Of a stretch of 64,000 nucleotides of DNA, positions 11,297 to 22,649 are shown in pieces (position 1 is the stretch's first letter; each line of letters opens with the position of its first letter). The translations under genes and the position numbers were made by a program. The DNA comes from Diplonema papillatum (lineage: Eukaryota; Euglenozoa; Diplonemea; Diplonemida; Diplonemidae), in the NCBI GenBank assembly GCA_030068145.1, contig JAPJBO010000069.1:248001-312000 (forward strand). Direction: 5' to 3'. The notes beneath the pieces were generated by a model. The model was given only the letters and a program-made list of their open reading frames with translations, made no database searches and was not told the origin of the DNA.

Positions 11297-11371
11297 CACA
11301 TTCTCGCTTTCATTTCACCAACCCTGCGACCTTTATTATTTCACCGTTTCTGCCAGCGCGACCTTTTCCGA
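11297..11371 (+). repeat. Split direct repeat B1 of copy 1
   Basis: Starts 'ccacattctcgctttcattt' and ends 'cgcgaccttttccg'. It is repeated at 11475-11550 and, with a few changes, at 14352-14427. It directly abuts A2. Confidence 0.9.
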
Positions 11372-11474
11372 GTTTGAATAGAGTATCTATTTGGTATCGG
11401 AAAGTAGGTGCGAGATCAGGCAAACCTTGTGCGCTAGCTTCGTTTAACCGTGAATCTAATAATCAGGGCTTACC
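11372..11474 (+). repeat. Split direct repeat A2 of copy 1
   Basis: Essentially identical to A1. It lies between B1 and B2, completing the A1..B1-A2-B2 architecture. Confidence 0.9.
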
Positions 11475-11944
<470 letters not shown>

Positions 11945-11968
11945 TAGAGAGAGAGAGAGAGAGAGAGA

Positions 11969-12093
11969 GTTTGAATAGAGCATCTATTTGGTATCGGAAA
12001 GTAGGTGCGAGATCAGGCAAACCTTGTGCGCTAGCTTCGTTTAACCGTGAATCTAATAACCAGGGCTTACCCCACATTCTCGCTTTCATTTTA
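11969..12093 (+). repeat. Split direct repeat A of copy 2
   Basis: Same sequence as A1 and A2 of copy 1 apart from single-base changes (for example 'gagcatctatt' in place of 'gagtatctatt'). Confidence 0.9.
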
Positions 12094-12140
12094 TTTCCAT
12101 TCTCTTTTATTCCATACACAACTCACACCCCCTCTTCCCA

Positions 12141-12914
12141 ATGCCTGATTGCGAACACTGTGGAGGAACCTTCGATGCGAAAGGTCTTACCGGGCATCAA
12201 AAAGCATGCAAGAAAAGGCAACGAGATGAGGAAGAGGAGGAAAGAGAGGAGAAAGAAGAAGAAGAAGAACACACCGAGGGGGTAGAGCCCGGCCTGGCGG
12301 CCGTGTTAAAGGAGCTCCGGCGGCTCAACTCGAGAGTCGCCGGGCTCGAGGCAGGCCAGGCGAGGAGGCCGGCGAGGGCGACCGTCGTGTCGCCCCCATC
12401 GGAGGGGAGCGACGACGACGGGGCCGAAGGCCTCGACGAGCTCGACGAGCTCGTGCTCCAGCCAAAGAAGTGGCTGGACTTCGGTCAGACGGGCCCGGTG
12501 GCCCGTGAACTTCTCGTGGCTCGACTGAAGGTCGAGCACGAAGAGCTGCTGAGAGGCAGCATGGGACACGAGGCGAAGAGCCTCCTTGCCCTGTTGGGCA
12601 AGTTGCTGAAGGGCGACCTCGAGGCCGCCGTATTCGAAGTGGGCACCCGCCTCCGTGAGCTGGACGGGAGAGCGCGGCGAGGACCCCGATGGGGGAGCGA
12701 GTTCGCCCGCACCATGCGGGGCCGCAAGCAGGACCCCGACTGGGAGAAAGCGGAGAAGGCGGCCAACAGCCACGCCCGAGGGTGGGGCGGAGGCTGGAAC
12801 GCCCACGAACCGCGCGGCCAACGGAGCGCCCCCAGTCGGGGCTCTTCCGGGGCTTCGGCCCGCTCCCGCTCCCCGTCGGGAAAGGGGGGCAAGGGCGGCC
12901 GGGGCCGCAAATGA
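12141..12914 (+). CDS. Gag-like protein with N-terminal zinc finger
   Basis: 257 codons from an ATG shortly after the A repeat. Residues 4-23 form a C-x2-C...H-x4-C finger (CEHCGGTFDAKGLTGHQKAC). A strongly acidic Glu run follows, then a helical segment around residues 50-75 that could be a coiled coil, a central region with KKWLDFGQTGPVARELL, and a Ser/Arg/Gly-rich basic C-terminus. Position before the recombinase, zinc finger and basic tail fit a nucleocapsid/gag role. I did not recognise a specific family beyond that. Its C-terminal part is also found, truncated, in copy 1. Confidence 0.7.
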   Translation: MPDCEHCGGTFDAKGLTGHQKACKKRQRDEEEEEREEKEEEEEHTEGVEPGLAAVLKELRRLNSRVAGLEAGQARRPARATVVSPPSEGSDDDGAEGLDELDELVLQPKKWLDFGQTGPVARELLVARLKVEHEELLRGSMGHEAKSLLALLGKLLKGDLEAAVFEVGTRLRELDGRARRGPRWGSEFARTMRGRKQDPDWEKAEKAANSHARGWGGGWNAHEPRGQRSAPSRGSSGASARSRSPSGKGGKGGRGRK

Positions 12915-12968
12915 AGTTGGGCGTGGAACAGTCGGCTGGGATTTGGTCCCCCCAGGCCGAAGACCTTG

Positions 12969-13967
12969 ATGGACCCGGCGAGAGCGAGGCGGCTCCTCGA
13001 CACTCGTCTGTGGGAGAGCGGCACCGCGAGCGATCAGGCGAAGGCCTTGGTCAAGACCGCACGGCAGACGGGGGTGAACTCCGACGACCCCCTCCAGATG
13101 GCGCAGTACATCGCGCAGCTCGGGCGCGGTCGCCATCACTCCACCGCCACCCGGACGGTGCTAACGAGCTTCCAGCTGTTTCTGGACTCGGTGCCGTCAC
13201 CGCCGAAGAGCCTGGCAGACCAGATCGCTGCCTGGGGGGCTTGGCTCATCACCGTGCGTCAGGTTTCCGGCTCGACGGTCGGCAGGTACGTCGGTCTGCT
13301 GCAAGCCCACCTCGAGTCGAAAGGGGTGCCCGTGCAGCAACGTCGCCTTCCGTGGTTGCAACGGCTGTTGACGGGCGCCCGAAGAATGGCCGTGGCGCTG
13401 CCGGTGAAGCGAGGGGTGGCGGCGTCGAAGGAGGCCGTCATGCGTGCGGTGGCCGCAGAGGCGGAGAAGGACCTCCCGACGGCCGCCGCCCAGGCTTTGA
13501 TGTGGACGCTGGCGTCTCGCTCGGAAACCGTTCTGAGCCTGCGGAAGAGGGACCTCACGGTGTCCCGCCGCGGCCCGTCCCCCACCATCCTCGTCGACAT
13601 TTGGAGGGAGAAGTCGCGCCAGGCAGACAAGGGGCGGTACGGACTCGTCGCCGCTCCTCTGTCCCGCATCGTCCTGCGGCACCTCGACGGGATCTCGGGT
13701 CCGAACTCCCTGCTGTTCCCGGACCTCGAGTACCACCAAGTGCTCTCGGCGGCGAAGCGGACGTTGGGGAAGTCCTACTCGACGAAGAGCTTCCGGAGGG
13801 GCGCGGCCACCGCGTTGCGGGAGACGATGAGCGAGGACGACGCGATGGCAGTCACGGGCCACCGGAAGAAGAGTGTCTTCCGGTACTACGTCGAGGGCCC
13901 GGCCGTCGACACCCTGAAGACCCTGGAGTCGGCACAGCGGGTGCTCCAGGGCGCCTCCCGGGACTAG
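12969..13967 (+). CDS. Tyrosine recombinase of the DIRS/Ngaro-like element
   Basis: 332 codons from ATG at 12969 (an in-frame TTG precedes it). This enzyme class integrates circular cDNA without target duplication. The N-terminal half is helical, as in core-binding domains. The catalytic half shows SRSETVLSLRKRDL (first Arg), a Lys-rich hairpin (WREKSRQADKGR), SFRRGAATAL (second Arg), VTGHRKKSVFRYY (His and the nucleophilic Tyr). In the usual H-x-x-R box the His position appears to be Lys (STKSFRRG), a departure from the canonical R-H-R-H-Y set. A near-identical ~150-bp piece of this gene lies at 26178-26318. Confidence 0.88.
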   Translation: MDPARARRLLDTRLWESGTASDQAKALVKTARQTGVNSDDPLQMAQYIAQLGRGRHHSTATRTVLTSFQLFLDSVPSPPKSLADQIAAWGAWLITVRQVSGSTVGRYVGLLQAHLESKGVPVQQRRLPWLQRLLTGARRMAVALPVKRGVAASKEAVMRAVAAEAEKDLPTAAAQALMWTLASRSETVLSLRKRDLTVSRRGPSPTILVDIWREKSRQADKGRYGLVAAPLSRIVLRHLDGISGPNSLLFPDLEYHQVLSAAKRTLGKSYSTKSFRRGAATALRETMSEDDAMAVTGHRKKSVFRYYVEGPAVDTLKTLESAQRVLQGASRD

Positions 13968-13969
13968 CC

Positions 13970-14351
13970 AACCCGCCTCTCTTTGACAGCCGTTTCCCGA
14001 CGCGACAGAAACACCCCATGCCCGACGCCGGCTCTTTGCCTCGGCAGGTCGTGGGCCTGAAATCGCGGAGATCCAGGTTGCTCAGGGGAAGGAGGCTTTT
14101 TCTACGGCTTCACCCACACTTTTACGACCCTCCCACCACAGTCCCCCTCGGATACCTTCCGCCGGAAACCAGAGGTCTCGTCCCGGCGGTCGGTGCTCCG
14201 AGGTCGGCGAAGCCGCTTGACGTCACGGCGGTACCTCCGATCGACCTCCGTGCGCTCCGGGATCTCGCCAGGCCCGGAGCCCGGTTGCACAGCCTGCTCG
14301 ACCTCCTCACGGACGGACACGCTTTCCGACGGAGGCTACTGGGCACGCCGC
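13970..14351 (+). pseudogene. Truncated RT frame of copy 2
   Basis: Encodes a segment matching residues ~90-220 of the copy 1 RT frame (for example RLHPHFYDPPTTVPLGYLPP). It ends just after [16 protein letters not shown], where sequence switches to the B repeat. No RT catalytic motif remains. Confidence 0.85.
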
Positions 14352-15335
<984 letters not shown>

Positions 15336-15337
15336 CG

Positions 15338-15405
15338 TAGAAGAGCGAAAGTCCGCTTGGAACTCCGGTGTATTGGAGTCACCGGGTGGCTCTTCGGCAA
15401 AGTTG
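15338..15405 (+). repeat. R2 dispersed repeat
   Basis: Reads 'gagcgaaagtccgcttggaa' then 'ctccggtgtattggagtcac' and 'cgggtggc'. It matches the R2 consensus best preserved at 17862 ('gagtgaaagttcgcttgaaa', 'ctccggggttttaaagtctc', 'cgggtgacc'). Further diverged copies are noted at 23298, 51098, 52505 (reverse), 54555, 57860, 63472 and 63912. Confidence 0.65.
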
Positions 15406-16054
15406 GATGGCCTAGAGTATTTTTGAGGCTTTGAAGGCCGGTGTGGTAGGGCCTTCTGTTGACCGCCGAGGCGTTTGAGGGGAGGTTGGTTCTTCGTTCT
15501 TCTCATCCGCGAGCGGGATGCTTCGTATTAGTGAGCTTGGGTGCGAGTGTGACGTTTTTTTGTACGGTTTTCCTGCAGTCTGTAGACATGGAAACACTTC
15601 TCAGGCACAGAACACCCACCCGCTTCCTTTCGTTCTAATGGTTTACAACAAGCGCGCATGCTGCTCGTGGCGCGAGGGAGCTCCCAGGCTACCTCAGGTG
15701 AGCAAGAGTTGAAACTGGCGGTGCTTTTTGTTGACACGCACCAAAGACTGCGACAGACTGTGTGTGGCAATTGGATGCGAGCCAATGCGGTGCCGGCGGA
15801 GCGCTAATTCCTCTCAGAAGATCAACAGATGCGTTTGCGGAAAAGCAGCAGGATTCGTTTGAACGTCGTGTAGTCGGCACGAGAAGCGTGTGCCTGCGAA
15901 GCATGTGGTTACGGATGGGCAGTGTTCGGGCAGAACACTCATTGAGCGTCGCCTGGGCAAACAAATCAGGTGGAGCGAATCGGATGGGACACGCCTCGGA
16001 ACGTGACTGTTGGCGAAATGGGGGTGTGTCGCCATCACGGATGCCCTGGAAGGG

Positions 16055-16270
16055 GGAAGAGGGGAGATTGCAAGAACGTGCTTGGAATGGATACTACAAG
16101 TGCACTGGTCACGTCTGCGCCGTGTTTTGATTCTTTAAGCCACGGACACATAAGGCGGGCCGTCATCCGCGCGGCACCTGAGTGTCGGCAGACAGGACAG
16201 CGGTGCGCGTTTGGGTTGTCAGGCGGTGTTCGTAGCTCGCCACAGCCACGACCACCCGTGCTACCAGAGG
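16055..16270 (+). repeat. R3 dispersed repeat
   Basis: Blocks 'aacgtgcttggaatggatac', 'agccacggacacataaggcg' and 'cagacaggacagcggtg' match 18285-18425; the tail 'agccacgaccacccgtgcta' matches 18468-18488. It is non-coding and of unknown class. Confidence 0.75.
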
Positions 16271-16489
16271 GGAAGAGGGAGGGGGCAGCTTTTCATCGTT
16301 TCTAGACTGGTTCGAGTTTTAAAGCAGTCAGTGGTTTCAATCTCTGGAGGAGTGATAGTCGCTTGACAAATTAGTCGTTTCTTTTTGGTTTTCTGGGTGG
16401 GGTGGTGTCAGGGGGGTGCTGTTTTTCCATCAAGATGTTACCGCAAGAACACGGTTCACTGCGTACTTGGGAGGGAGGGGGGGGTGAAG

Positions 16490-16605
16490 GGGCACTTGGA
16501 ATGGTATGAGCGAAGCACCGTGTTCTATCTGTTAGCCACGGACACATGAGGCGGACCATCATCAGTGCTGAATGTCTGCAGACAGGACGGCGACGTGAGT
16601 CCAGG
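16490..16605 (+). repeat. R3 dispersed repeat, partial
   Basis: Shares 'cttggaatgg', 'gccacggacacatgaggcgg', 'accatcatcag' and 'tgtctgcagacaggac' with the other R3 copies. Confidence 0.7.
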
Positions 16606-17860
16606 AGCGCCCAGGAAAATCCGCCTCGATAAGGGCCTACAACCCGCGAAGAGCAAACATTTGCAGTTCCTCACTGAGGGGATTTGTGTACAGAGGAGGT
16701 GCGGAAGTGCACGTACGAACAACACAGGTAGTGGGTTGTTTCTCCTAGCTAACCGTTGGAAAGTGACCTCACCGGGTTGTTTCTCCAACCTTGGTGAGAC
16801 TCTTTTCTTCCATCTCGCAAGCTACCATGTATTCGGTTGATTCATGAATGACTACTGAACGAGTTTTCCCTTCCTTCTACGCGTGCTACGTGAGCAACGA
16901 TCCCACAGCAAATTCCCTCAAAACAGTTCGAGATGTCGAATCGTTTCTCTTCCTCCTCGAAAAGAAGGGAGTGTCGATGATTCATGCACAACGGGGTCAC
17001 ATCATTCTGAAGCCTTGCAATCCCACGACGCACAACTAGCAACCGAGCTCAGTTGGGAGGTGGCACGGCGCACAAGTGAAATGACAACTGGACTGACAAG
17101 CAATCGCCACTCGCAAAGCACTTGCAACACCGTCATTTACATGACTGTACAACTCCCCCGCGCCTTCCCTGTACAACATCTTATAAATAACTTACCGCCA
17201 GGTGCCACCTTCCCTCCTCTTTTGTCGTCCACGGATTCGACACTCGACCCAGGAAAAGCTGAGACGTTCTTACAGCGGCTCGGTCCTGCTTTTGGCTTTG
17301 TAGGTTTTCCCGACTCCCCAATTCGTGGTTAGCACAAACTCAAGAGGTCTCGTCAACTATTCCCTGCAGTATTCGGGGCAGTGCCCCGCCTTTTAGATCC
17401 GTTTGTTGGCCAGGGAATCTGCGTTATTGCTGGGTTAGGGAAAGGGGGTCTTTTCGAATCGATTCGGCCCGTTGCGATGTTCGTATGGACTGCGATAGAC
17501 CGGCCGTCATACACGCTTCGCGTTATGATGGCTCATAAATCAATAACAGTTGCGTGCAACCACCTGTCTAAGAGTTCGCATGGGTAACACTGCTTCAGCA
17601 ACGTAGCAATAAGCGGGCGTTTAGCGTGCAGTAAAAATTCCGATAGGCCTGCCTCAGGTTCGCATCCCGCCTGTTTATCATCGGATGTGCGAGCAATTCT
17701 TTCTTTCTTTCTTTTCTTCGTTAGTGTTGTCCTCTTCGGTACATTTCCGGAACCACGGATGCTCAGGAAAACGCCCCCCCTCGCGCGTTTAGGAGGGGGA
17801 AAATCTGAGTTTGCCCCGCATGCGGGCTTCTTTTCTTTTTTCGTTTTTTTTTTTTTTTTT
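16606..17860. other. Spacer with no recognised gene
   Basis: Open frames up to ~150 codons without motifs. Nothing is supported. Confidence 0.4.
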
Positions 17861-17861
17861 T

Positions 17862-17920
17862 AGAGTGAAAGTTCGCTTGAAACTCCGGGGTTTTAAAGTC
17901 TCCGGGTGACCTTCGCCCTT
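17862..17920 (+). repeat. R2 dispersed repeat, best-preserved copy
   Basis: Preceded by a poly-T run and reads 'gagtgaaagttcgcttgaaa' then 'ctccggggttttaaagtctc' and 'cgggtgacc'. It is used here as the reference for the family. Confidence 0.7.
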
Positions 17921-18279
17921 ATGGGAAGATATCCTTTGTGCTCTGAGAGTCGTATTTTGTGTTGTTGACGCTTGCCGATTGTCCGGGTGGACCTGCTTTT
18001 GGTGTGTGCTATTATTTTTGTCGGTTCGTTGTCGTCCTCTTTGTGCGAAGCATCTTTTCGTATATTTTTTAATAGTTAAGGGGGGGGGGGGGTGTTTCGG
18101 TAACCATGGCACGGTTACCAGGGGGCCAGGGTGCTGCCAAATTCCGGGTTTCGATCAAACCCGGAATTAGTAGGGTTGCTGGAGGTGCTGAGGAGGTTGT
18201 GTTGGGGTACGTTCGAATCATTCGAGTTCATTTCTGACCTTGTTTTCAGGGGAGTGGCTCTCCCCAGAACGGCCGGGTG

Positions 18280-18610
18280 GGGATTGCAGGAACGTGCTTG
18301 GAATGGATATGCGCTCAACACCGCACTGGTCCCGTCTGCGCCGTGTATCGGTTCTCTAAGCCACGGACACATACGGCGGACCATCATCAGCGCGGAACCT
18401 GAGTGTCTGCAGACAGGACAGCGGTGTGAGTCTTATTTGTCAAGCGGCTGTTCGTTGCTTGTCACAGCCAGGACCACCCGTGCTACCAGAGCACAGGCGA
18501 CGCCACGGGGAGAAGGCCCCTACAACCGTGTCTGAGCAATCACTTGAAACTCGCCCTGATTGTGACTGCGACTCGCTAGGCAGCACTGACTTGTCTTCTT
18601 TTTACGGCGG
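18280..18610 (+). repeat. R3 dispersed repeat, longest copy
   Basis: The only copy that carries both the 5' blocks shared with 16.06 kb and the 3' blocks shared with 7.64 kb, about 330 bp in all, ending near 'cagcactgacttgtcttc'. It defines the family extent. No ORF or tRNA-like promoter boxes were recognised, so SINE or MITE origin is undetermined. Confidence 0.75.
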
Positions 18611-18756
18611 TTTACGGTGGCAACGGCCGAACGGGGGGGTGGGATGAACCTGCTGTTTGCTGTACTCACAGGAGAGCCAGTTCATGACTGGCAGGTTGCG
18701 TTGCTCAGCCGGGGATAGCCCTACCTCTGAGAGACTCCTTTGAAATTCCGGCGAGT

Positions 18757-18835
18757 GTGATGTTCTCGACGAGGCCTCGGGACGGGTGGTGCGCCGCCTC
18801 GTACGGCCTGTCGTTGATCGCCCGGGCCCATCGTG
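18757..18835 (-). pseudogene. 3' echo of the MFSD12-like gene
   Basis: Matches the C-terminal coding end of the gene at 19828-19905: blocks 'tggtgcgccgcctcgtacgg' and 'cgttgat.gcccggg' with point changes between. It is a direct, truncated copy downstream of the gene, separated from it by a large foldback. Confidence 0.7.
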
Positions 18836-18964
18836 CGCTGACTCGCAAGACCTACCGAGAGTCGCTCTGCAACGTTGGCTCTAATGCTCGCCTGGCGGCT
18901 TTTTTGCGACCCCTCTTTTGGTCGTTTCTCGGTTCCATTCAAAGGTCATTCTTCCGGTCCTTTT

Positions 18965-19705
18965 TTCCAGCCTGGAAAATCCGTCGTGCGCTGCACAGTG
19001 TGGGCCGCACCGACCTCCGCACCGGTGCGGGCGCACCGGTGCGCACCGGTGCGCGGTGCGCCGGTGCGCTACACAATTCCTTTGTTGGGGAGATTTTGTC
19101 GCTGGTCCACGTAGCAGACCTTTTTCGTCGATTTTATGCTCACGTTCAGCTCCGATGAAGAGATTTGTGAAAAATGGACCCAGGGAACAAACGGTTCGTG
19201 GGTCTTTCTTGTGTTCAGGGCAGCCGGGCACGGAGACTACACCGCGGTTTGACAAAAGTTTGCACCATAGATTCACGCCAAAACGGTCAAAACTACCAGC
19301 GCAATAGTGTTGTTTCGTCGGGGTCAAATGTCAAAAAAACGTGCCCTGCGGGAATTGATAATTTCGCGTGCACAGGCATTTGAACCAGGAAATCTGAAAT
19401 GGAAACTTCGATTTCCACGATTTCCATTTTCACGCGGATCCACGTCCCGGTCCCTGGCTCGACGAACCACGTACCAACTCTATGGCCTCCAGGTCTACTT
19501 TCCACAGATCTCTTCATCGGAGCTGATCTCGAGCAAAACATCGTCGAAAAAGATCTGCAACGTGGACCTGCGACTCTGAGCGAAAAACAGTCCAAAAAAC
19601 GACAACCCAGGGCATCGAACCAGCGCACCGCACCGCACCGACCGGTGCGGTGCGCACCGGTGCGCCGCACCACACCGGCCCGCCGCCCACACTGCGCTGC
19701 ACGCA
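18965..19705. repeat. Imperfect foldback with GCACCGGTGCG clusters
   Basis: The left arm (about 18965-19285) and right arm (about 19345-19705) are inverted relative to each other. Both contain clustered self-complementary 'gcaccggtgcg' units (19018-19068 and 19627-19668), a block 'tcagctccgatgaagagat' versus its complement 'atctcttcatcggagctga', and 'agacctttttcgtcgat' versus 'atcgtcgaaaaagatct'. Arms are ~320-360 bp around a short centre. No coding content was recognised. It resembles a foldback transposon or hairpin-forming element just downstream of the MFSD12-like gene. Confidence 0.7.
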
Positions 19706-19734
19706 TCAGCACCCGGGGGGGGTTGCCGTGGCGC

Positions 19735-21396
19735 TCAGCCCGTGTAGGTGCCGTAGGACCGCGAGCGCGGCCTGTCGGTTTCCACCATCGGCGGCGCCGG
19801 TTTTTCGGTGAGTGAGTGCGTCACGAGCGTGATGGTCTCGACGACGGCCTCAGACGGATGGTGCGCCGCCTCGTACGGGCCATCGTTGATGGCCCGGGTT
19901 TCCGCCGCCGCCGGCGCGTCGCGGGTGGCGACGTATTCATCCCAGGTGGACGGGTTTTTGCTGTACAAGCAGCACACGACGCCGACCACGGCGTTCAGCG
20001 CGACGATCGCCGGAACCAGGCCGACGACCGTCCGGTAGTACTCGGCTTTGTTCTCGGCGTCGATGCTCTGGATGATCATAATCACCGCTCCGCTGCTCAG
20101 CTTGTCCGTGAAGGAAAACGCGCCGTACACGAAGGCCGACCCCGGCAGGTCTGATATCAGTGACGCGACGATGGACAGACACGACACCATCAACAGCGAG
20201 CTGGACACCCCGAAGACCGCCGCGGCCGCATAGACGAGGTTGTGCAAGTGGTCCGGGATCGAGTACATGATGAACGCCGCGAGCAAACAGCCCGCCGTCG
20301 CGAGGAAGTACGCGAACCCCGCGCCGATCCTCTTCACGACCTTCCCGATGGCGAGCGTCCCCAGCAGACTCGACGCGTAAAGCACCAAAGGAGCGGTTGC
20401 AATCGCGGTTTTTTCCATGTGCAGCGAGTCCAGCAGGTACAAAGCGAGGTACGTCTGCGTGATGTTGACGAGCAGCCGCGTGCACATGTACATGTAGCCC
20501 ACGAAGTAAAACTTCCGGGTGCACAGCCACATGCTGATCGCTTCCTTGGTCTTCGCCGGAGCGGCGGTCGATTGAGGGGAGGCGGGGTTGGCCATTAATT
20601 CGCCGGACCGCGCAAGGGAGTAGCGCATGCCGAGGTGGAAGAGGATGATCGAGAAGAAAATGCCTGGGAACACGATCGTCGCCGTCAGCTTCATGAACTG
20701 CGAGTGGTCCGCCCGGCTCAGCTGGTCGCCGCCGTCGGAGCCGGAGCCGCCGTCGGACGCGGTTCCCAGCAGCAGCCACGCGCCCGAATACACCGAAACG
20801 GTCGCCAGCACGGTGGCGGCGTACCGGGTGGCGTTCAGGGACGTTTTCCGCGATTCAATTCCGGCGGAGAGGTCCGGGATCAGCGAGAGGTGGCTGATCT
20901 GCACGGTTGCCCAGCCGACCTGGAAAAGGGTGACGGCGATGCCGTACCATACCAGGACCTGCAACGTGCCCTTTCCGAAGGTGTACTGCGCGTCTTCGAT
21001 GAAAAGCGGCGGAAACGCGAACATCACGAGCACGCTACCGGCCAGGTGCCACGGCAGCCGTTTCCGAACCGCCTCCCCCGGAATCGTGGGATCCGCCTTC
21101 GACGCGCTCGCATCGCATCCGATGCCGACGACAGGGGTCCACAGCCCGTCTGCCAGCTGGCCGAGGAGGACCAGCCCGCCGGCTTGCGCGTTCGAAAGCT
21201 CCGCGACCCGCTCGAAAAAGATCAGCATGTAGCTGAACCAGCTGGCGGCGCACAGGTCGTTCAGGACGTGGCCACAGCCGAATATGAGGCTGATCCGCTG
21301 CATCTTCTTCATATCCGCGGGGTCGAACTGGGGAATCCGGTTCGGCGACAGCGGGGACACCACCGGGTGCCCCTTCTCGACTGCATCCTCGGACAT
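19735..21396 (-). CDS. MFSD12-like major facilitator transporter
   Basis: 553 codons, ATG to TGA, without an intron. It is a twelve-helix major facilitator of the GPH/MFSD12 subgroup; animal MFSD12 acts in lysosomes and melanosomes in cysteine import. Family hallmarks are visible: GHVLNDLCAASWFSYMLIFF in the first helix, AGGLVLLGQLADGLWTPVVG between helices 2 and 3, and GWATVQISHLSLIPDL near residues 160-180. A Ser/Gly/Asp-rich loop follows helix 6, then the second bundle with RLLVNITQTYLALYLLD. The length is somewhat above animal MFSD12, mainly from the N-terminal extension and a hydrophilic C-terminal tail. Unlike most genes here, no ACAG acceptor is obvious just upstream. Tandem 5' echoes lie upstream and a 3' echo downstream. 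Substrate is not assignable from sequence. Confidence 0.85.
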   Translation of the reverse strand: MSEDAVEKGHPVVSPLSPNRIPQFDPADMKKMQRISLIFGCGHVLNDLCAASWFSYMLIFFERVAELSNAQAGGLVLLGQLADGLWTPVVGIGCDASASKADPTIPGEAVRKRLPWHLAGSVLVMFAFPPLFIEDAQYTFGKGTLQVLVWYGIAVTLFQVGWATVQISHLSLIPDLSAGIESRKTSLNATRYAATVLATVSVYSGAWLLLGTASDGGSGSDGGDQLSRADHSQFMKLTATIVFPGIFFSIILFHLGMRYSLARSGELMANPASPQSTAAPAKTKEAISMWLCTRKFYFVGYMYMCTRLLVNITQTYLALYLLDSLHMEKTAIATAPLVLYASSLLGTLAIGKVVKRIGAGFAYFLATAGCLLAAFIMYSIPDHLHNLVYAAAAVFGVSSSLLMVSCLSIVASLISDLPGSAFVYGAFSFTDKLSSGAVIMIIQSIDAENKAEYYRTVVGLVPAIVALNAVVGVVCCLYSKNPSTWDEYVATRDAPAAAETRAINDGPYEAAHHPSEAVVETITLVTHSLTEKPAPPMVETDRPRSRSYGTYTG

Positions 21397-21695
21397 GGCC
21401 GCGTTTCCTTTCCCGGCGGGCTTCTTTCTCGGGTCGTTTGGCGACGAACGCTTGTCGGTTGACCCTTCTAGCGCTATTTGTGGATTAGATGGTCCTTCTC
21501 TTTGATGACGCTTGTCTTTCTTTTTTCCTTTTCTGTTCTCCCTTTCTCCTCGCTTCTTGTTTCTTTTTGAGGAGGGCTGGCGTTGATGGCGTTCGTTTTT
21601 TCTTTCCTGTTTGTCGTTTGTTCTGTTGTGCGGGCTGCTCTTTGTTGCCTAAGACCTAAACCAAGTCCATATATTCCCGTTTCTCATGCACTGGA

Positions 21696-22195
21696 TTGCG
21701 TGTTCGAGAGCTCTGTGACCCGCTCGAAAAAGATCAGCACGTAGCTGAACCAGCTGGCGGCGCACAGGTCGTTCACAGCCGAATATGAGGCCGATCCGCT
21801 GCATCTTCTTCATGTCCGCGGGGTCGAACTGGGGAATCCGGTTCGGCGACAGCGGGGACACCACCTTCTCGACTGCATCCTCGGACATGGCCGCGTTTCC
21901 TTTCCCGGCGGGCTTCTTTCTCGGGTCGTTTGGCGACGAACGCTTGTCGGTTGCCCGGGGTGGACCCTTCTAGCGTTATTTGTGGAAATAGAAGGTCCTT
22001 CTCTTTAGATGACGCTTGTCTTTCTTTTTTCCTTTTCTGTTCTCCCTTTCTCCTCGCTTCTTGTTTCTTTTTGAGGAGGGCTGGCTTTGATGGCGTTCGT
22101 TTTTCGTTCCTGTTTGTTTGTTCTGTTGTGCGGACTGCTCTTCGTTGCATAATACCTAGACCATGTCCATATATTCCCGTTTCTCATGCACTGGA
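21696..22195 (-). pseudogene. First 5' echo of the MFSD12-like gene
   Basis: A ~500-bp tandem copy of the gene's 5' end plus upstream DNA. Its ATG (21888) opens a frame matching the first ~40 residues, but small deletions remove 'GHP' and the GHVLND segment, the latter shifting frame. The duplicated segment starts at the same base relative to the gene as the second echo ('ttgcg.gttcgagagctc'), where the true gene continues into helix 2. Confidence 0.85.
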
Positions 22196-22640
22196 TTGCG
22201 CGTTCGAGAGCTCCGCGACCCGCTCGAAAAAGATCAGCACGTAGCTGAACCAGCTGGCGGCGCACAGGTCGTTCAGGACGTGGCCACAGCCGAATATGAG
22301 GCTGATCCGCTGCATCTTCTTCATATCCGCGGGGTCGAACTGGGGAATCCGGTTCGGCGACAGCGGGGACACCGCCGGGTGCCCCTTCTCGACTGCATCC
22401 TCGGACATGGCCGCGTTTCCTTTCCGCGGGCTTCTTTCTCGGGTCGTTCGGCGACGAACGCTTGTCGTCGCTTTTGGTTACGCGTTTCTTTCTCTCCTCG
22501 CTTCTTGCTTCTTTTTTAGGAGGGTTGGCTTTGATGGCGTTCGTTTTTCTTTCCTGTTTGTCGTTTGTTTCGTTGTGCGGGCTGCTCTTTGTTGCTGCAT
22601 GAGACCTAGGCCACGTCCTTAGTCCCGTTTCTCATGGAGT
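22196..22640 (-). pseudogene. Second 5' echo of the MFSD12-like gene
   Basis: A further tandem copy of the same unit. From ATG 22408 it preserves ~70 codons almost unchanged (through ERVAELSNAQ), then leaves homology at the same breakpoint as the first echo. The upstream part repeats the pyrimidine-rich 'cttttctttcc' region of the gene's own 5' flank. Confidence 0.85.
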
Positions 22641-22649
22641 GGACGTCGA

